From: Amyelois transitella
Taxonomy: Eukaryota; Arthropoda; Insecta; Lepidoptera; Pyralidae
Length of the DNA: 64,000 nucleotides
Assembly (NCBI RefSeq): GCF_032362555.1
Contig: NC_083524.1
Span: forward strand, 3,954,001-4,018,000
Reading direction: 5' to 3'
In this document: in pieces, positions 47,773 through 59,422 of the stretch
Numbering within the stretch: position 1 is the stretch's first letter
Layout of the letters: each line of letters opens with the position of its first letter
The notes under the pieces: generated by a model
Databases searched by the model: none
What the model saw: the letters and a program-made list of their open reading frames with translations, nothing else
Told to the model about the DNA's origin: nothing
Program-made: the position numbers and the translations under genes

Positions 47773-47990
47773 AGTGCCGTGTGGTTCCAGGCAACGATAC
47801 AAAAAATAATAGGCCCACTCCATCTCTTTCCCATGGATATCGTAAAAGGCGACTAAGGGATAGGCTAACAAGCTTAGGATTATTTTTTTTAGGCGATGGG
47901 CTAGCAACCTGTCACTATTTGAATCTCAATTCTATCATTAAGCCAAATTGCTGAACGTAGCCATTCAGTCTTTTCAAGACTATAGAAGAT
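47773..47990 (+). repeat. Family-A repeat
   Basis: Opens AGTGCCGTGTGGTTCCAGG and runs through CCCATGGATATCGTAAAAGG to CAGTCTTTTCAAGACTAT; the last part and tail are missing. Confidence 0.8.
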
Positions 47991-48417
47991 TTTTTAAAGT
48001 ACTTAGATTTACAGGCAAAGCGTTCTTAATAAAAATTAACATTTTTGATGTGTCTAACAAGACCCAAGGTCCCATCATGTCCAGCGATAACCCCGACCCA
48101 TCTTGATTGAATCTTTTACGACTAAACGATACTTTAAATTATCACTACACTAGGTTACCACGTACCAGGTATACCACGGCGTCACACGCTTTGCTGTCAT
48201 TTCAGTAGACGGCTGTCCTTTTTGTAATGTTACTCTTGGAAGGTTGATCCTAAATGAGGAAGTTTAGATTCCACTTTTTGGTGTGTAATTGTGTATGGTC
48301 TCTTCCTCAATGCAGACAGTCACCACCACACGACTCTACTCATATTAAAGAATCTTTCGTCTTATAATTTAAGCATCGTCTAAATTTATAGAATCCTTGA
48401 GGTTTCCAGCATCAATT

Positions 48418-48640
48418 GAAGAAAGAATAGGACCACTCCAACTCTTTCCCATGTAGTAAAAAGCGACTAAGTGATAGGCTTATAAACTTGGGATTCTTCT
48501 TTTAGGCGATGGGCTTATAACCTGTCACTATTTGAATCTAAATTCTATCATTTAGCCAAGCAGCTGAACGTGAATAGTCTTTTCAAGACTATTGGCTCTG
48601 TCTAACCCGCAAGATGTATAGAGATTATATGTATGTATGA
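48418..48640 (+). repeat. Family-A repeat
   Basis: GAAAGAATAGGACCACTCC, then TTTTAGGCGATGGGCTTA, ACTATTGGCTCTGTCTAACC and a TATGTATG tail. Confidence 0.75.
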
Positions 48641-50039
48641 ATCTAAATTTATTTAGGTAAAGATTTTGGTCTTGTGACCATTAGCTGTGTCTACCCCGTA
48701 TGTTAGTGTTGTGTGTTATCTTTCCATCGAGCACCTCAATTCTTAAGCTCCATTCTTGTCTACATTTTAGATTTTTATGTAACACGCGAGTGTTGACAAA
48801 GTTACCGCATATCACACCGGATATCCTTCGTTGCATAAACATTACACCGATTATACCGCGCTGCGTGAATTAGACTTGTAACCCACTTCAGAAAAGGAGG
48901 TTTTTGACTGTATTTTTTAACATGACAAGTTTCTAACAAAACGTATTTTAAGCGCCAGTCTTAATTAAGAATGAGTTTGCGGAGAACCATTAAGTACCAA
49001 TTTCTTATGCCTTATTTCTGTTTTATGAATGTGTGTGTGTATTAACTTTTTTTTAAGTCAAAAATCTCCATTAATTTTTTAAGATGCATTTTTTCTTCAA
49101 TAGTGAAAACCGAAACATCTTCGTCAGGAAGAAAGTTGAATGACACGCTATCAACACACGGTTTGTTTTAAGATAAAGCTAAAGATGCAGGCAATGACCG
49201 CGTTTTGCGAGATAACAGAGATTAGGAATTTTGATTTTACCTAATGAATTAAGAATTCTACTGCCATTCGTCGTCAAGTATCTAATGATTTGTTATGCTG
49301 ATCGTGGCCTTTAGTCTTTGTCGGCCCCGTCTACCCCGAAAGGGATATATAATTTATGTATGTTTCTAGAAATTCACACCAATACCTAATAACGAGAAAA
49401 GATTTTTCACGAAATTCTTTGGGAGTATCGTAGGCTCCGTTTTTCTGAAATTACTTACGGGGGCGAAGCCTCGGGCAAAATCTAGTCTATCATATAATGT
49501 TGATTATTTACTCCATTTAAATTCGTGGTTGTAGAGCCGTCTCGTCCTTAGGATACCTTCTCAATAGTCTTAACTAAATGACTAAAAACTGAAAATAAAT
49601 TTGTCTCTTCACGTGTTATCTACTGAACCAATCTTCTTGAAATTTGCGCAAATATAATTAAGTAAGTACCTTTCATCTCAAGAGAAACTATTACTCCCGT
49701 GGGATTTGCGAAAAACCTGTATGTTCTTTAGTAGGCTCAAAATTTGCGAAGGCGAAGCTGCAGGTAAAACCTAGTATGTATATATTGCATGTTTTTTTAC
49801 CTTCTGGCGTCGGTCTCGGTAACACCCTCACTCTGGAGAGGATCCCGTGTGACCCTGACCATGATCCTAGATTGGGTGAGTCAGGTTTTTGCATGGACTG
49901 ACTCCCATCTGTTCTCTGCTACTGCAGGGGAAACCAACTCATATTGGATATTGCATCTTTCTCTGAGGTAAATAATTTATCAACACCCTACCTCAATGTA
50001 TCAAATGGCAATCAAACCAGAAGGCTACCTCAATTATTT

Positions 50040-50290
50040 AAATATAGATGTTTCATAAAATTCAATTTAATTTAATATAAATAATATAATATAAATATAT
50101 ATGAATTGAATATATTATAATATAAATATATATGAATATAGAATAAACCATTAGCGTTTTCAAAATAAGTAAAACATTAGCCAACTATTTTGATTTGTAT
50201 CAAATTGCAAAGAAACTAGAAAGCCAAATAAATATTTCAAACATATGTGACATAATAAACCAAATATATATATATATATATTAAAAGATT
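50040..50290. repeat. Low-complexity AT block
   Basis: Alternating A/T with an internal duplication of TAATATAAATATATATGAAT and a short TATA run at 50264-50281. No function apparent. Confidence 0.7.
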
Positions 50291-51805
50291 AAACAAATAA
50301 AATTAATAAAAAAAAACAAAACACCCTACCTCATTGGTGCCCATTTCCACAACAATTTTGAGGTATCACTGCATAACTGCAACCCGCAGGTGCGACACCG
50401 CAGTAAGAAAGCTGCTAGAATAACATTCCTCTATTTTTTGTATAATAGATTTGAGTGCCCCTGACCGCAATCTGCTTGGTGGTAAGATGAGGCCTAAGGC
50501 AAGGCAAGGCAGGCAAGTTCAAATAAGCCTATCCACCCTTGCCTTAAATATAAATTCAATTACTGACGAATGACAAAAGTGAGCAATCGCGAACGGATCG
50601 TATTTTGCGTGTTGGTCTTTCATCTTGTTCTGTTGTATCCTGCTTCTATGCTTCGTGGCTTGGTGGTTTCGTTTTGATATTTTATTTTTCTGGTATGAAA
50701 TGACTTCTATTTTATCAGCTAGACTAGCTTTTCTTTGACGAAAGCCAGGATCTTCGGTCTGTCCCTGTTTAAGTTATTATACGTATGTAGTTGAAGTGTA
50801 GCTTTATGTAATCTGTGGATAAGTTAGGATTTTCACAAATAAATAAAAATTTGGGTACATAAGTGATGAATCATATTTTTTTATTTAATCATTATTGTTC
50901 TTAACAAATTATGTTTTGAAAAATATTTACATCAGTTAGTTTACTATAAATTAAGTAAAACTAATGTAAATGCAATCTTATACCTTGATCCCACGATTTG
51001 TAAATTTTATTGAAATACTAATATTGCACATTTTTCAAAAATATAATTATATTATTCAGGACCTATTATACATTATAATAAACAGTAAATATACTTTCGT
51101 GAAATCATCACTCTTTCAATTAAATAAGTTGGGATCAAAATAAGCTATCCTTAATATTATTATAAAAATACCTGCCAAATGTTTAAGGCACTAACCATTG
51201 GATTTGATATTTACAAAAATAAATTCAAATATTTCTAAATAAGTAGTAGTTCACTGTTAGTTTTTATGCTACATATTGCAGGCTTTTTCTTGACAAAAAA
51301 ACTGGTTTTACAGCTTTACTTCATTGTGTATTGTCATAAATTAGGTATTCGCAAATACAGTTACATACATATATTGTTTTAAAAATTAAAACTATTTTTA
51401 CATGACGAAAAATAGATTTGAATTACATATTATAAAATAGTAATGTATAAAATAAATATATTATCAATTCCTTAAAATTTCGGAAGACATTATTTATGTA
51501 GAGGTATATTTACCTAAAATTCAGAATCAGGCGTCGCAGTTGCATTTGATTCATTTAAAAATAATTATCACAACAGCTATATTAAGACTAATTTGTATTC
51601 GAAAATGCTGTACCTATACTACCTCTATGCGGTCTCGTAAATTGTTATAAATTATGATGCCTGGAAGTCATGTAGTTAGGTAAATGACGAGTTGAAAACT
51701 TAATGGTTTGAGTTCAAACAGTTAAAAATAATAATTTGTTATAATGGCAATGCATCTCAGCCCACAGCATTTTCGAAATTGGAATAACCTAAACATGCAC
51801 CACAA

Positions 51806-54800
51806 TCACATGTTGCTTTCCCACAATTTTAAATAATTATCTATGACTTCTTCGAACCACTTCTTTTTTTTCACGTCCTTGAACGCAGGCGATAATGTCT
51901 TTAATTCTAATTGTAATAAGGCTTCGTTTCCTAATAACGTGTCGAGATTCCGCAGTAAGGCTGGTTCTCCATGCAGTTTCAGAAGGCTGGGATATGAGAA
52001 TATGTAGTAGTGGACGCGCAGTCGCTTCATCGCCCAACTTTCTACAGTTTTGTTACCACTGGCCACCTAGAAAATAGCCCGTGGTTAGTTTTTAAATCAC
52101 ATCAAATAAGATTTGTAATGTTCTTTTGATGTTGATATGAAATAATTATCTATTTATTTTAAACTGCTCATAAACATTTTGAAGTTAAAAACAGACAAAA
52201 TTTCTATCGTTGGAAACCTGTCAAACTCAAGAAAAAATATACAAAAATGCACAATTCATAAAACTTTTCAGATAAACTGTAGTTAAAGCTGATATCACTC
52301 GTAGTTTGATGACAAATATTTAAGTAATTGAGGTTGAAATAAGTAATGAAATTAATGGATGTGAGGTAATGAAGAAATAATGAATGATCAATCTAATAAT
52401 ACCCACCTATTTCCATATTTATAAAATATTTTACCTTAATTTGACCGATATGCTTAGCATGCCAAGGTGAGAAATATCCCTCCAACTCCTTGGCTGTTAT
52501 ATCAGCAACACCTTTGCTTTTTAACCTCTCTTTGATCATAGAGTATGCAGTTCTAGAGAACACAAACACCTGGAGTGAGAGCAAAGACAATAATACACTT
52601 TTCTAAAAAAATATTTCTTATACTCTCGTATCCCCAAGTTTTCAAATAAGCTGGAGATCAACGTTGGATTAACAAAACGTCTTTACTAATTCAAAAATTA
52701 GGTACAATATTGTCATAATTATTTCTACTGGGCTATTAACTTTTTGTTTAAAACAAATTAACCTTCATTATTTAGACTTTTTTCACTAACAATATCTATG
52801 TATGTTACCCCATTATAAAATTTTCGATTCTCAAATGAAATGGATGTGCCAATGAAATGATAGAAAAAGTTAACACACAAACGATTAGGAAAGATGTTTT
52901 TTGATGGTGATTAAACATATTGCCTGGTTCTATACGATTCAAAATGTATTAATGTTTCAACGAATTGATGATCCTTTTCATAACAAACAGAACATTCATA
53001 AAAAAGACGTGATATGAAATGGTATGAATGAATTTGGAAGAAGGAATAATGATGATTTTGTTTTAGAATCAGGCATAAAATCCAACCTTGATCGTGCCGA
53101 TGTGTTCTGCGTAAAACGGAGAGAAAAAGTTATTAATTTCACTTGGAGGCAGCTCCGTGACGCCCCCTGACTTCACTCGTTCTTTAATCTTCGCGTAAAC
53201 CCCCCGGGAGAATACGAAAACCTGGGGATTTTATGTACTTATATATTTTCTATAAAAAAGTTAAGACATTTCCATATTGAAATATGGAATACTATACACT
53301 CTTAAGTTGGCATGAATTAAAACTAAGTGTGCAGGGTATAAACTTAAAAACAAAACAAAAATAAGAATCATCAAAATCAGTTAAGCCTGTATGTACTTAG
53401 ATACAAACAAAAAGAAAAACTATAAAATATCATTAAGTTGTATCAATAAGCATCTATAAAGAGTCCAAAATAATAAACCGCATTTTAAATTTGACTTACA
53501 TAGTTTACAACTAACATAATTTGGGCTTGTATGTATGTATGTAGAGACTGTTAACAATTTCATTTAATTCCATTATATTCAGGAAATGTTACAGATATCA
53601 TATATATTATATATATGTATTAGCTTTTACTCGCTGCTTCATTTCTATTGGTATTTTATTAAATACCATATAAGCGAATCGTGTAGCAACAACAAACTTC
53701 TTATAAAGTCTCGGAATTATGGAAAAATGTTTTCAAAACGTCCGCTTTGCGCTTGTTTTACGCCGTATACAGTGTCACGTTACTATCGAGAGTTGCATCG
53801 TGAGGTTCAACGTAATTGTTACAAACAATTACGTTAATTTTAAGGGAAAATAAAGTTTTAAACAATTTAGGTGAATATGGAAAACAAAAGTTATGTATTT
53901 GACAACAAACCGTAGCCACGTCGGCAATATTTATGATATGCTTTAAATTGGATCTTAATTCCGTTCTTAAAATTCAAGGAAAGAAAGCCTTGAGCAAATG
54001 CTAATATTTTTTCAACTACGAACATTGAATATTTTAAAATACCTTCCCACTCCCAATGTTTTGGTGGTTAAAAAAATGGTGATACATTACGTACATATAT
54101 TGTAAACCAGTAATATTACATTTCATTTGCACATTCAGTGGTCGAACATAAATATAGTTAAATAAAGAGAAAAAAGAAAGGAGTCATGGGTTTGCCTATG
54201 ACCATGGATCCTAGATCAGGTGAATCAGGTTTTTACACGACCATCCAAACCCATCACAACCTTTACAGGTAAAGCTAACCCGTAATAGAGCGATAATGGT
54301 TAAACAACCATTTGCCTGAATGTGTAGGTATCCTAAAGATGTTTTCCCTCACCGTAAGAGCATCAGTTTGTATTCAAACTAATGTAGGTATTTCGAAAAT
54401 TGTCATCGATCCATGGCCGAGCTGGGATTCGAACCTGTGCATTTATGCGTATCACGCATTTTAACCGGGCACCTAAAAAAACTTAATAACTTAAGAAAGT
54501 GAAAAAAGAATCTCACCTGATAAAGCGAGTTACCCGTAACATAGGACGCAATGTAGTGCGATCCGTACTTCCTTATGAAATCCGCAATGGATACTGTGTC
54601 GCCTATGGTGGACTCCCGAATGGCGTCATAAACCACGTCTTCGACTACAATATTGTTTGGCAAGTCCTTCAGCTTGGCTGTTTCGCGGAACCTGGAAAAG
54701 AATGAAAAATTAAATTAATAACAGCAATTGGACAGTGGAGCTTTGGAGAGATAAAATAGTTGATGTTTAGAAAACTTTTAAGTATTTCTGTTAATTCCAA

Positions 54801-56059
54801 CAAGAGGGATCCCCAAGCAATACATTCATAACATATTTTCAACATAATTTTAAATGGTGTCTGTAAAAGGCTACCTTGAGACCCTGACGAGAACGTAGCA
54901 GTGATCTCCGTTGATGAAGGAAGAGTTGATGCCGAGGTTCCTCGCCATGATATCGGTGGGCCAGCCCGCCGTGAACGCTCGCCATGGCCGCTCTAATCTG
55001 CAATCATATAGGTACGAAAAGATAGTTCCAAATTCATCGAGATATATGAAATCCAATCTTTTATCGAATAATTGAAGGATTAATATAATGCAGCGCCATC
55101 TATTATCGAATAATTTAAAAATTAATACAATGCAGTGTCATCTATTGTAGAATAGTTCAAGAATTAAAACAGTGCAGCGCCATCTTTCATAAAATAGTTA
55201 AAAATTTAAACAATACAACACCATCTACCGTGCAAAAGTTGTAAAATAAATATAATTCAACGCCATCTATTATGGAATAGTGAAAAATAAAACAAAATTT
55301 ACCGCCATCTCGTACAGAGAAGCTGGTAAAAAATTGTTTAGTTTTATTCCATTACCTTTCAAATGTAAAGTCCCTAAAGTAAGCCTGCAACAATTGCTTC
55401 AAGTTATCGCAGAACTCCATATGGAAATCGCCGTCGAAGATGGTCTTGGCCTGTCTCTGCTTTGGTGCGACGGAGTACTGCTCCACGTCTTTGAACACGC
55501 TAACTGTGGGCTCGCGGAACACCCAGCCCTCTGTGTCGTTGCGAGGCACCACGCGCATACATATGCTGAGGTAACCATACCTGGAAGACACCTTCTGCTT
55601 TAAACAACTAGCCCTCACTTGCCAGCTCTATTAATTTTGGACAAAAATAACGTATATGTATAAAATGAAATTGATATTTAAATGAGAGAAGTAACAAAAA
55701 AAACTGTCAATAGCGCATCAAGTTTAATTGCGTGGATAGGACATACCCTGTTATTGCGTGTGTGTGAACAAACGGGCAGAAAGATAAACCTAATTTTAAT
55801 AAAAGTAAGTAGGTAAGGTTCCTGTACTACTTTTGCTACATTACGAAGTTTCGACAAGAAATCCCCCGGTCATTGTAGGAAAAACTCCTAATTATTTTCA
55901 GAGCAATACCTTCGTTCAGTGTAACGAAAAGCTCAAAAAGGAACAATTAACAAACCTCATGAATATATTAATTGCTTTGCCAACGCCGAGCTCCGAGTCG
56001 AGTGTGGTGGCGGCGCGGCACAGTGCTACCACCAGTAGCACTGTGAGCACCCGCACCAT
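51806..56059 (-). CDS. tsl: Torso-like protein, paralogue B, with duplicated exon 5
   Basis: Second torso-like MACPF gene, same strand and exon plan as A. Exons in gene order: 55956-56059, 55356-55580, 54875-54997, 54517-54691, then either 53087-53221 (5a) or 52435-52569 (5b), then 51806-52066. With one exon 5 the protein is 340 aa. Signal peptide [11 protein letters not shown], then [15 protein letters not shown], close to the fly N-terminal motif, and the MACPF signature [15 protein letters not shown] at the end of exon 4. The final exon begins [12 protein letters not shown] and ends LKLWESNM. Both exon-5 versions are open, phase 0 at both ends and exactly 135 nt, so inclusion of both (385 aa) would also stay in frame. 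An acceptor at 56078-56079 indicates a 5' UTR intron whose 5' end lies beyond a tRNA-Asp. The family call is strong; isoform use is inferred. Confidence 0.92.
52435..52569 (-). CDS. tsl: Torso-like B alternative exon 5b
   Basis: Acceptor CACTCCAG, donor GTAAAA. Encodes 45 residues beginning [18 protein letters not shown] and ending HAKHIGQIK. Aligned without gaps to exon 5a it is identical at 25 of 45 positions. It lies next to the last exon. Differences cluster in the middle ([11 protein letters not shown] against [11 protein letters not shown]), so the two forms would change one patch of the MACPF domain. Confidence 0.85.
53087..53221 (-). CDS. tsl: Torso-like B alternative exon 5a
   Basis: Acceptor ATCCCCAG, donor GTTGGA (weak). 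Encodes 45 residues beginning [18 protein letters not shown] and ending YAEHIGTIK. It is separated from 5b by 517 bp. Paralogue A has a single exon in this position (43 codons), so the duplication is probably specific to the B lineage. Confidence 0.85.
55050..55310. repeat. 42-bp tandem array carrying AGATGGCG motifs
   Basis: CCATCT (TCATCT in the second unit) recurs at 55096, 55138, 55180, 55221, 55263 and 55305, a 41-42 bp period. Most units read GCGCCATCT or CGCCATCT and are followed by an AT-rich spacer containing GAATA-like steps. A degenerate further unit lies near 55050. It sits in the intron between exons 2 and 3 of torso-like B. On the reverse strand the core is AGATGGCGC, which fits the core of CTCF-type sites; this is inference only. 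Confidence 0.75.
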
Positions 56060-56117
56060 CACACCAATACCGCCAACCTGTAGCAAACAAAAATAAAAAT
56101 GTATATAAAAAAATAAT

Positions 56118-56189
56118 CTCCCCGGCGGGGAATCGAACCCCGGTCTCCCGCGTGACAGGCGGGGATACTTACCACTATACTACCGAGGA
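56118..56189 (-). tRNA. tRNA-Asp (GTC)
   Basis: 72-base cloverleaf on the reverse strand: acceptor stem TCCTCGG pairs with CCGGGGA, anticodon stem CCCGC/GCGGG holds loop CTGTCAC with anticodon GTC, and T arm GGGGTTCGATTCCCC. Intact A and B boxes, and a T7 run about ten bases after the 3' end serves as the Pol III terminator. No intron. It sits 58 bp upstream of the torso-like B start codon on the same strand. Confidence 0.95.
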
Positions 56190-56299
56190 TTTAATAACAG
56201 ATGTGAAATTACAGATAAGTTAATTTATCCGTTTTTTATATATGCCAGCTTATACAGTTTCCCACAAAATAGAATCCTTACTATGGCCGCCGATTGACG

Positions 56300-56470
56300 A
56301 GAGAATATTGTAAATGCGAAAGTAAGTTTGTATGTTTTTTGTCTCTACACGCGTTATCTTCTATTTTTCCTGAAATTTGCATATAATACAGTCTGGAGAA
56401 AGACATAGGGTACTTTAATCACGGTGCAAACTATAGTTCCCGTGGGATTTGCGAAAAATCTATATAAAAC
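56300..56470 (+). repeat. Retroelement 3' fragment between the tRNA genes
   Basis: TGCGAAAGTAAGTTTGTATG, then CACGCGTTATCTTC, ending CCCGTGGGATTTGCGAAAAA. A relative is at 49590-49785. Confidence 0.6.
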
Positions 56471-56610
56471 TGCTTGTAAAAGCTTGTTACTTATCTAGTA
56501 TAAAAGTTGGGGCCCTACGTAGAATCTTATACTAGCTTTTATTTTATTTTTAATAAAATAACACCAATATAAGTTACCACTATAAAAATGTAGAAGAAAA
56601 TAAAAAATCT

Positions 56611-56727
56611 TGTCAGAAGTGGGATTCGAACCCACGCCCTCAGAGAGGACCAGAACAACTCATACCTGTTTTACACAGGCAAGGGTAACCTTGAGTCTGG
56701 CGCCTTAGACCGCTCGGCCATCCTGAC
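56611..56727 (-). tRNA. tRNA-Leu (CAA) with a 34-base intron
   Basis: Class II tRNA on the reverse strand. Acceptor stem GTCAGGA pairs with TTCTGAC, discriminator A, and there is a long variable arm (GGTCCTCTCTGAGGGC). The anticodon CAA is at 56691-56693. The intron occupies 56656-56689, one base after the anticodon, where introns of insect tRNA-Leu(CAA) lie; mature length is 83. B box GGGTTCGAATCCC. An oligo-T (T6) follows the 3' end. Apparently functional. Confidence 0.95.
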
Positions 56728-56784
56728 AGTTGACTGCCGTGGTGAAATTACCGTTCTCATTATACAGTGCATGTTTTAAACAGA

Positions 56785-56792
56785 TATCGATA
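56785..56792. promoter_or_regulatory. DRE motif next to AGATGGCG, upstream of tRNA-Leu
   Basis: TATCGATA is followed directly by GATGGCG (ATCGATAGATGGCG). This combines the DRE of the TTC5 promoter with the AGATGGCG core of the torso-like array, 58 bp upstream of the tRNA-Leu 5' end. Confidence 0.35.
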
Positions 56793-57519
56793 GATGGCGT
56801 TAGTTATATAGATTTGGGAGTTCACTCAAGAAATATTTTTTTTATAGATATTTTGTAGATTTTTTCAGATCGGAGTTTCACTTCTATTTAAATTTCGATT
56901 TATTTATTATTTAATTAAAAACTCATAGTATGGATAGCATAGTAATTGACTGATTGGATGGCATAGTGGAACATTAATGATTTTTTTACTTCACTTACTT
57001 ATGATTTATTCATTATTACGGCTATTCGGAATTTATTCACTTTATTGTAAATATATACAAATCTTTAGCACAACAAGCGGACTTTATGCTAGAAACATTA
57101 TCTATCAGTCAATTTTAGTTGGTGTCAAAGGTTAAACTTAATAAATATGTTTATACTTACACAAATACAAAATAGTATAAGTAATTAGATTAAACATACA
57201 TAAAAAACTATAATTAATAAACAATATACATAAATAAATAGATGCAGCGATAATCGAAGAAATTAATGAAATGTTTGTAAATCTGCGCTTGAAACTAGAA
57301 CGACTTGGGGATGTCCTTATGGACTCGGAAAAAGAATTGGAAACAAAATCTATCCGGTGAGAAGGAGTAGCCAGAGTTAACTTATTTGAAGATGGTTTGA
57401 AGTTCTTACTTTTTTGTGAATAGAACGTGAGTTATAAGTCTTTTTTAGATAGTACGGGGCAAGCTGGTGATTGAGAATGTTATAAGGCTGTGATGATTCC
57501 TACGGTAAAAGATGAGGAC

Positions 57520-57775
57520 CTATTTTAGCTGAGAACGGTATTTAGAAATATGATCATATCGCCGAAGGCAGAAAAAAAACATGGAACAGTTGTTAAGAAG
57601 ATGTCTTAATTTGATGAGATGTTTTTTTTTTAAATCCAGATGACACACATCAGCATAATCAATTATAGGCATAAGTAGTGCATGGGCAAGTATTATCTTT
57701 GCCTTTTTTAGAAGAAAATGTTTTGAACGTTGCAGATAATGCAGAGCACTGAAAGCTTTCCGACTTGTTGTCAAT
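57520..57775 (-). pseudogene. LINE reverse-transcriptase C-terminal fragment
   Basis: On the reverse strand it encodes SRKAFSALHYLQRSKHF and ILAHALLMPIIDYADVCHLD, followed by LRRYDHISKYRSQL. This is the conserved downstream part of insect non-LTR ORF2 (the LLPILDYADVCY and GLRKYDHVS regions). It is truncated at both ends and lacks the YADD core. Confidence 0.75.
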
Positions 57776-57779
57776 AGAA

Positions 57780-57920
57780 CAGAATAGAATAGATTCATTT
57801 TCAAAATTGGATACAAGGTATCACTTATTGACGTCACATCACTTAAATCTAATAACTACCGTTTCCAAAGCGCATGTGTAGAAGAAGCGGCGGAACAAAC
57901 TACACTGCAGCCAATATGTA
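57780..57920 (-). repeat. LINE 3' end, reverse copy
   Basis: Reverse complement of the tail at 43860-43997 (CATTTTCAAAATTGGATACA, AGCGGCGGAACAAACTACAC). It lies directly upstream of the RT fragment on the same strand, so the pieces are out of natural order. Confidence 0.72.
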
Positions 57921-58348
57921 AGCCAAGTCACTCACAGTGCAACATTCGTATTAGAGGCAGATCCGTCAAAGATCAGCAGGCAGAGTGTTAATTTCAATAT
58001 TATTAATTTGATACGAGCTCCCTAAAGCTATAGCCTGACACTTTTCTTGCCAACAAAATGATAACCAAAATGTTATACAACAGCATAGCTTCCATCATCA
58101 TAATGTATCCTATCACGCGAATATTCCATGCTAATGTAAAACAATTCACAAATTGACCAATTGGCCGCCATAATAAGATGATTGGTTCTCGTAAATTTAT
58201 AACGGCCCTTGGCCCGTTTGCACTGCATACGACGATTGTTCAGCAATTGCAATTCAGTTGCAATTTCAAGATGACACGCTCAGCTAGTAAGGATTGGGCA
58301 CATCGACGAGCGAGCGACGCGTTGCAAAATTTTTTTTTTAATCTGCTT

Positions 58349-58553
58349 GAACTAGCCTCGAAGTAAGTTCGAGACTTGTGTTACGAGATACTAACTCAAC
58401 GATACTATATTTTATAATAAATACTTATATAGATAAACATCCAATACGCAGACCAATCAGAGAAAGTTCGTTTCTCATCATGCCCTGACCGGGATTCGAA
58501 CCCGGGTCGTCCTGTGTCACAGACAAGCGTATTACCGCTGCGCCACAGAGGCC
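58349..58553 (-). repeat. tRNA-derived SINE copy
   Basis: Reverse copy of the 13010 family: head GCCTCTGTGGCGCAGCGG, B box GGGTTCGAATCCCGG, body GATGAGAAACGAACTTTCTC and end ACTTCGAGGC. Confidence 0.85.
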
Positions 58554-58634
58554 GTCTAAATTTATAGCTTCGATGGAGAAAAATATTTAACTCCATTATG
58601 AGCATTGAAATATACTGTTGCCAAGTGGATAATT

Positions 58635-58690
58635 TATTCTCTGCCTATCCCTCCGGGAAACACTTAATTTTTTTGGTATGAGTTTATGTA
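58635..58690 (+). repeat. Family-B LINE tail fragment
   Basis: TCTCTGCCTATCCCTCCGGG then a TATGTATG-like end; only the terminal ~55 bases remain. Confidence 0.5.
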
Positions 58691-59422
58691 TGCGAGTATG
58701 TTAGTATTGATCGGCAAAATGCTTGTGTAAGAATTCAAAAGGTACCCTCGGAAAGTTGGGACTGGTCACCATATTTGTAAAGTTATCTATTATGACATGT
58801 GGGTAACATACTTAGTACAAAACTAATCAACTGTATTTTTAGGTATAGTTTGTATAAGTTTTAATTCAGCTGTGTGGTGACAGAGTACTAAATCTTTACT
58901 AACATCTAATACAATAACTTGTTACTAGGTACGTAATTCTGTTCTGTGGATAATAAATTGTGCAACATTTATTTTATATTTATAAATACAAAATAAATAA
59001 ATCATTATATACATATATATTAATCGCTTCAATGTAAAAATCAAGCTATCATTTACTGATACAATGTTATAGTATTCTTGTGATGTGTACAATCTTTACA
59101 AGTAATGGCCGGATTGAGTTTACGATAACTCTTGGTTCAGATTTGTGTCATTTTGTCACGTACATATATTGGTAGTAAAATTATATAAATTGAAGTTTTC
59201 TTGTAATTACTGTTTATCATTCAAGACATGCAAGATCAATCTATGATTGGCATGACAAGGCGGCTGCCTCTACTTTTTCTCTCTTCTTCTACTTTTCTAT
59301 CCATGGGATCTTTTTGCAAGTGGTCTTCGGCAAATGATATGAGTATCTTCAACTACTTTGGCTATTATTCCATATTAAAGTACTCCCGCGGTTTCAACCG
59401 AGTGTAAAGAAAAATACCGATC

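Larger units (their letters stand above)
47060..51805. other. Spacer between the two torso-like genes
   Basis: About 4.7 kb without a supported exon. It holds two family-A copies, several retroelement scraps (49300-49365; 49370-49495; 49590-49785, ending GCGAAGCTGCAGG), a low-complexity AT block (50060-50290) and the 3' flank of torso-like B. Confidence 0.6.

Noticed and set aside
49691-49971. Opposed 60-67 codon frames
   Set aside because: Both lie in a moderately repeated sequence with relatives at 54180-54300 (GACCATGGATCCTAGATCAG); no gene structure.
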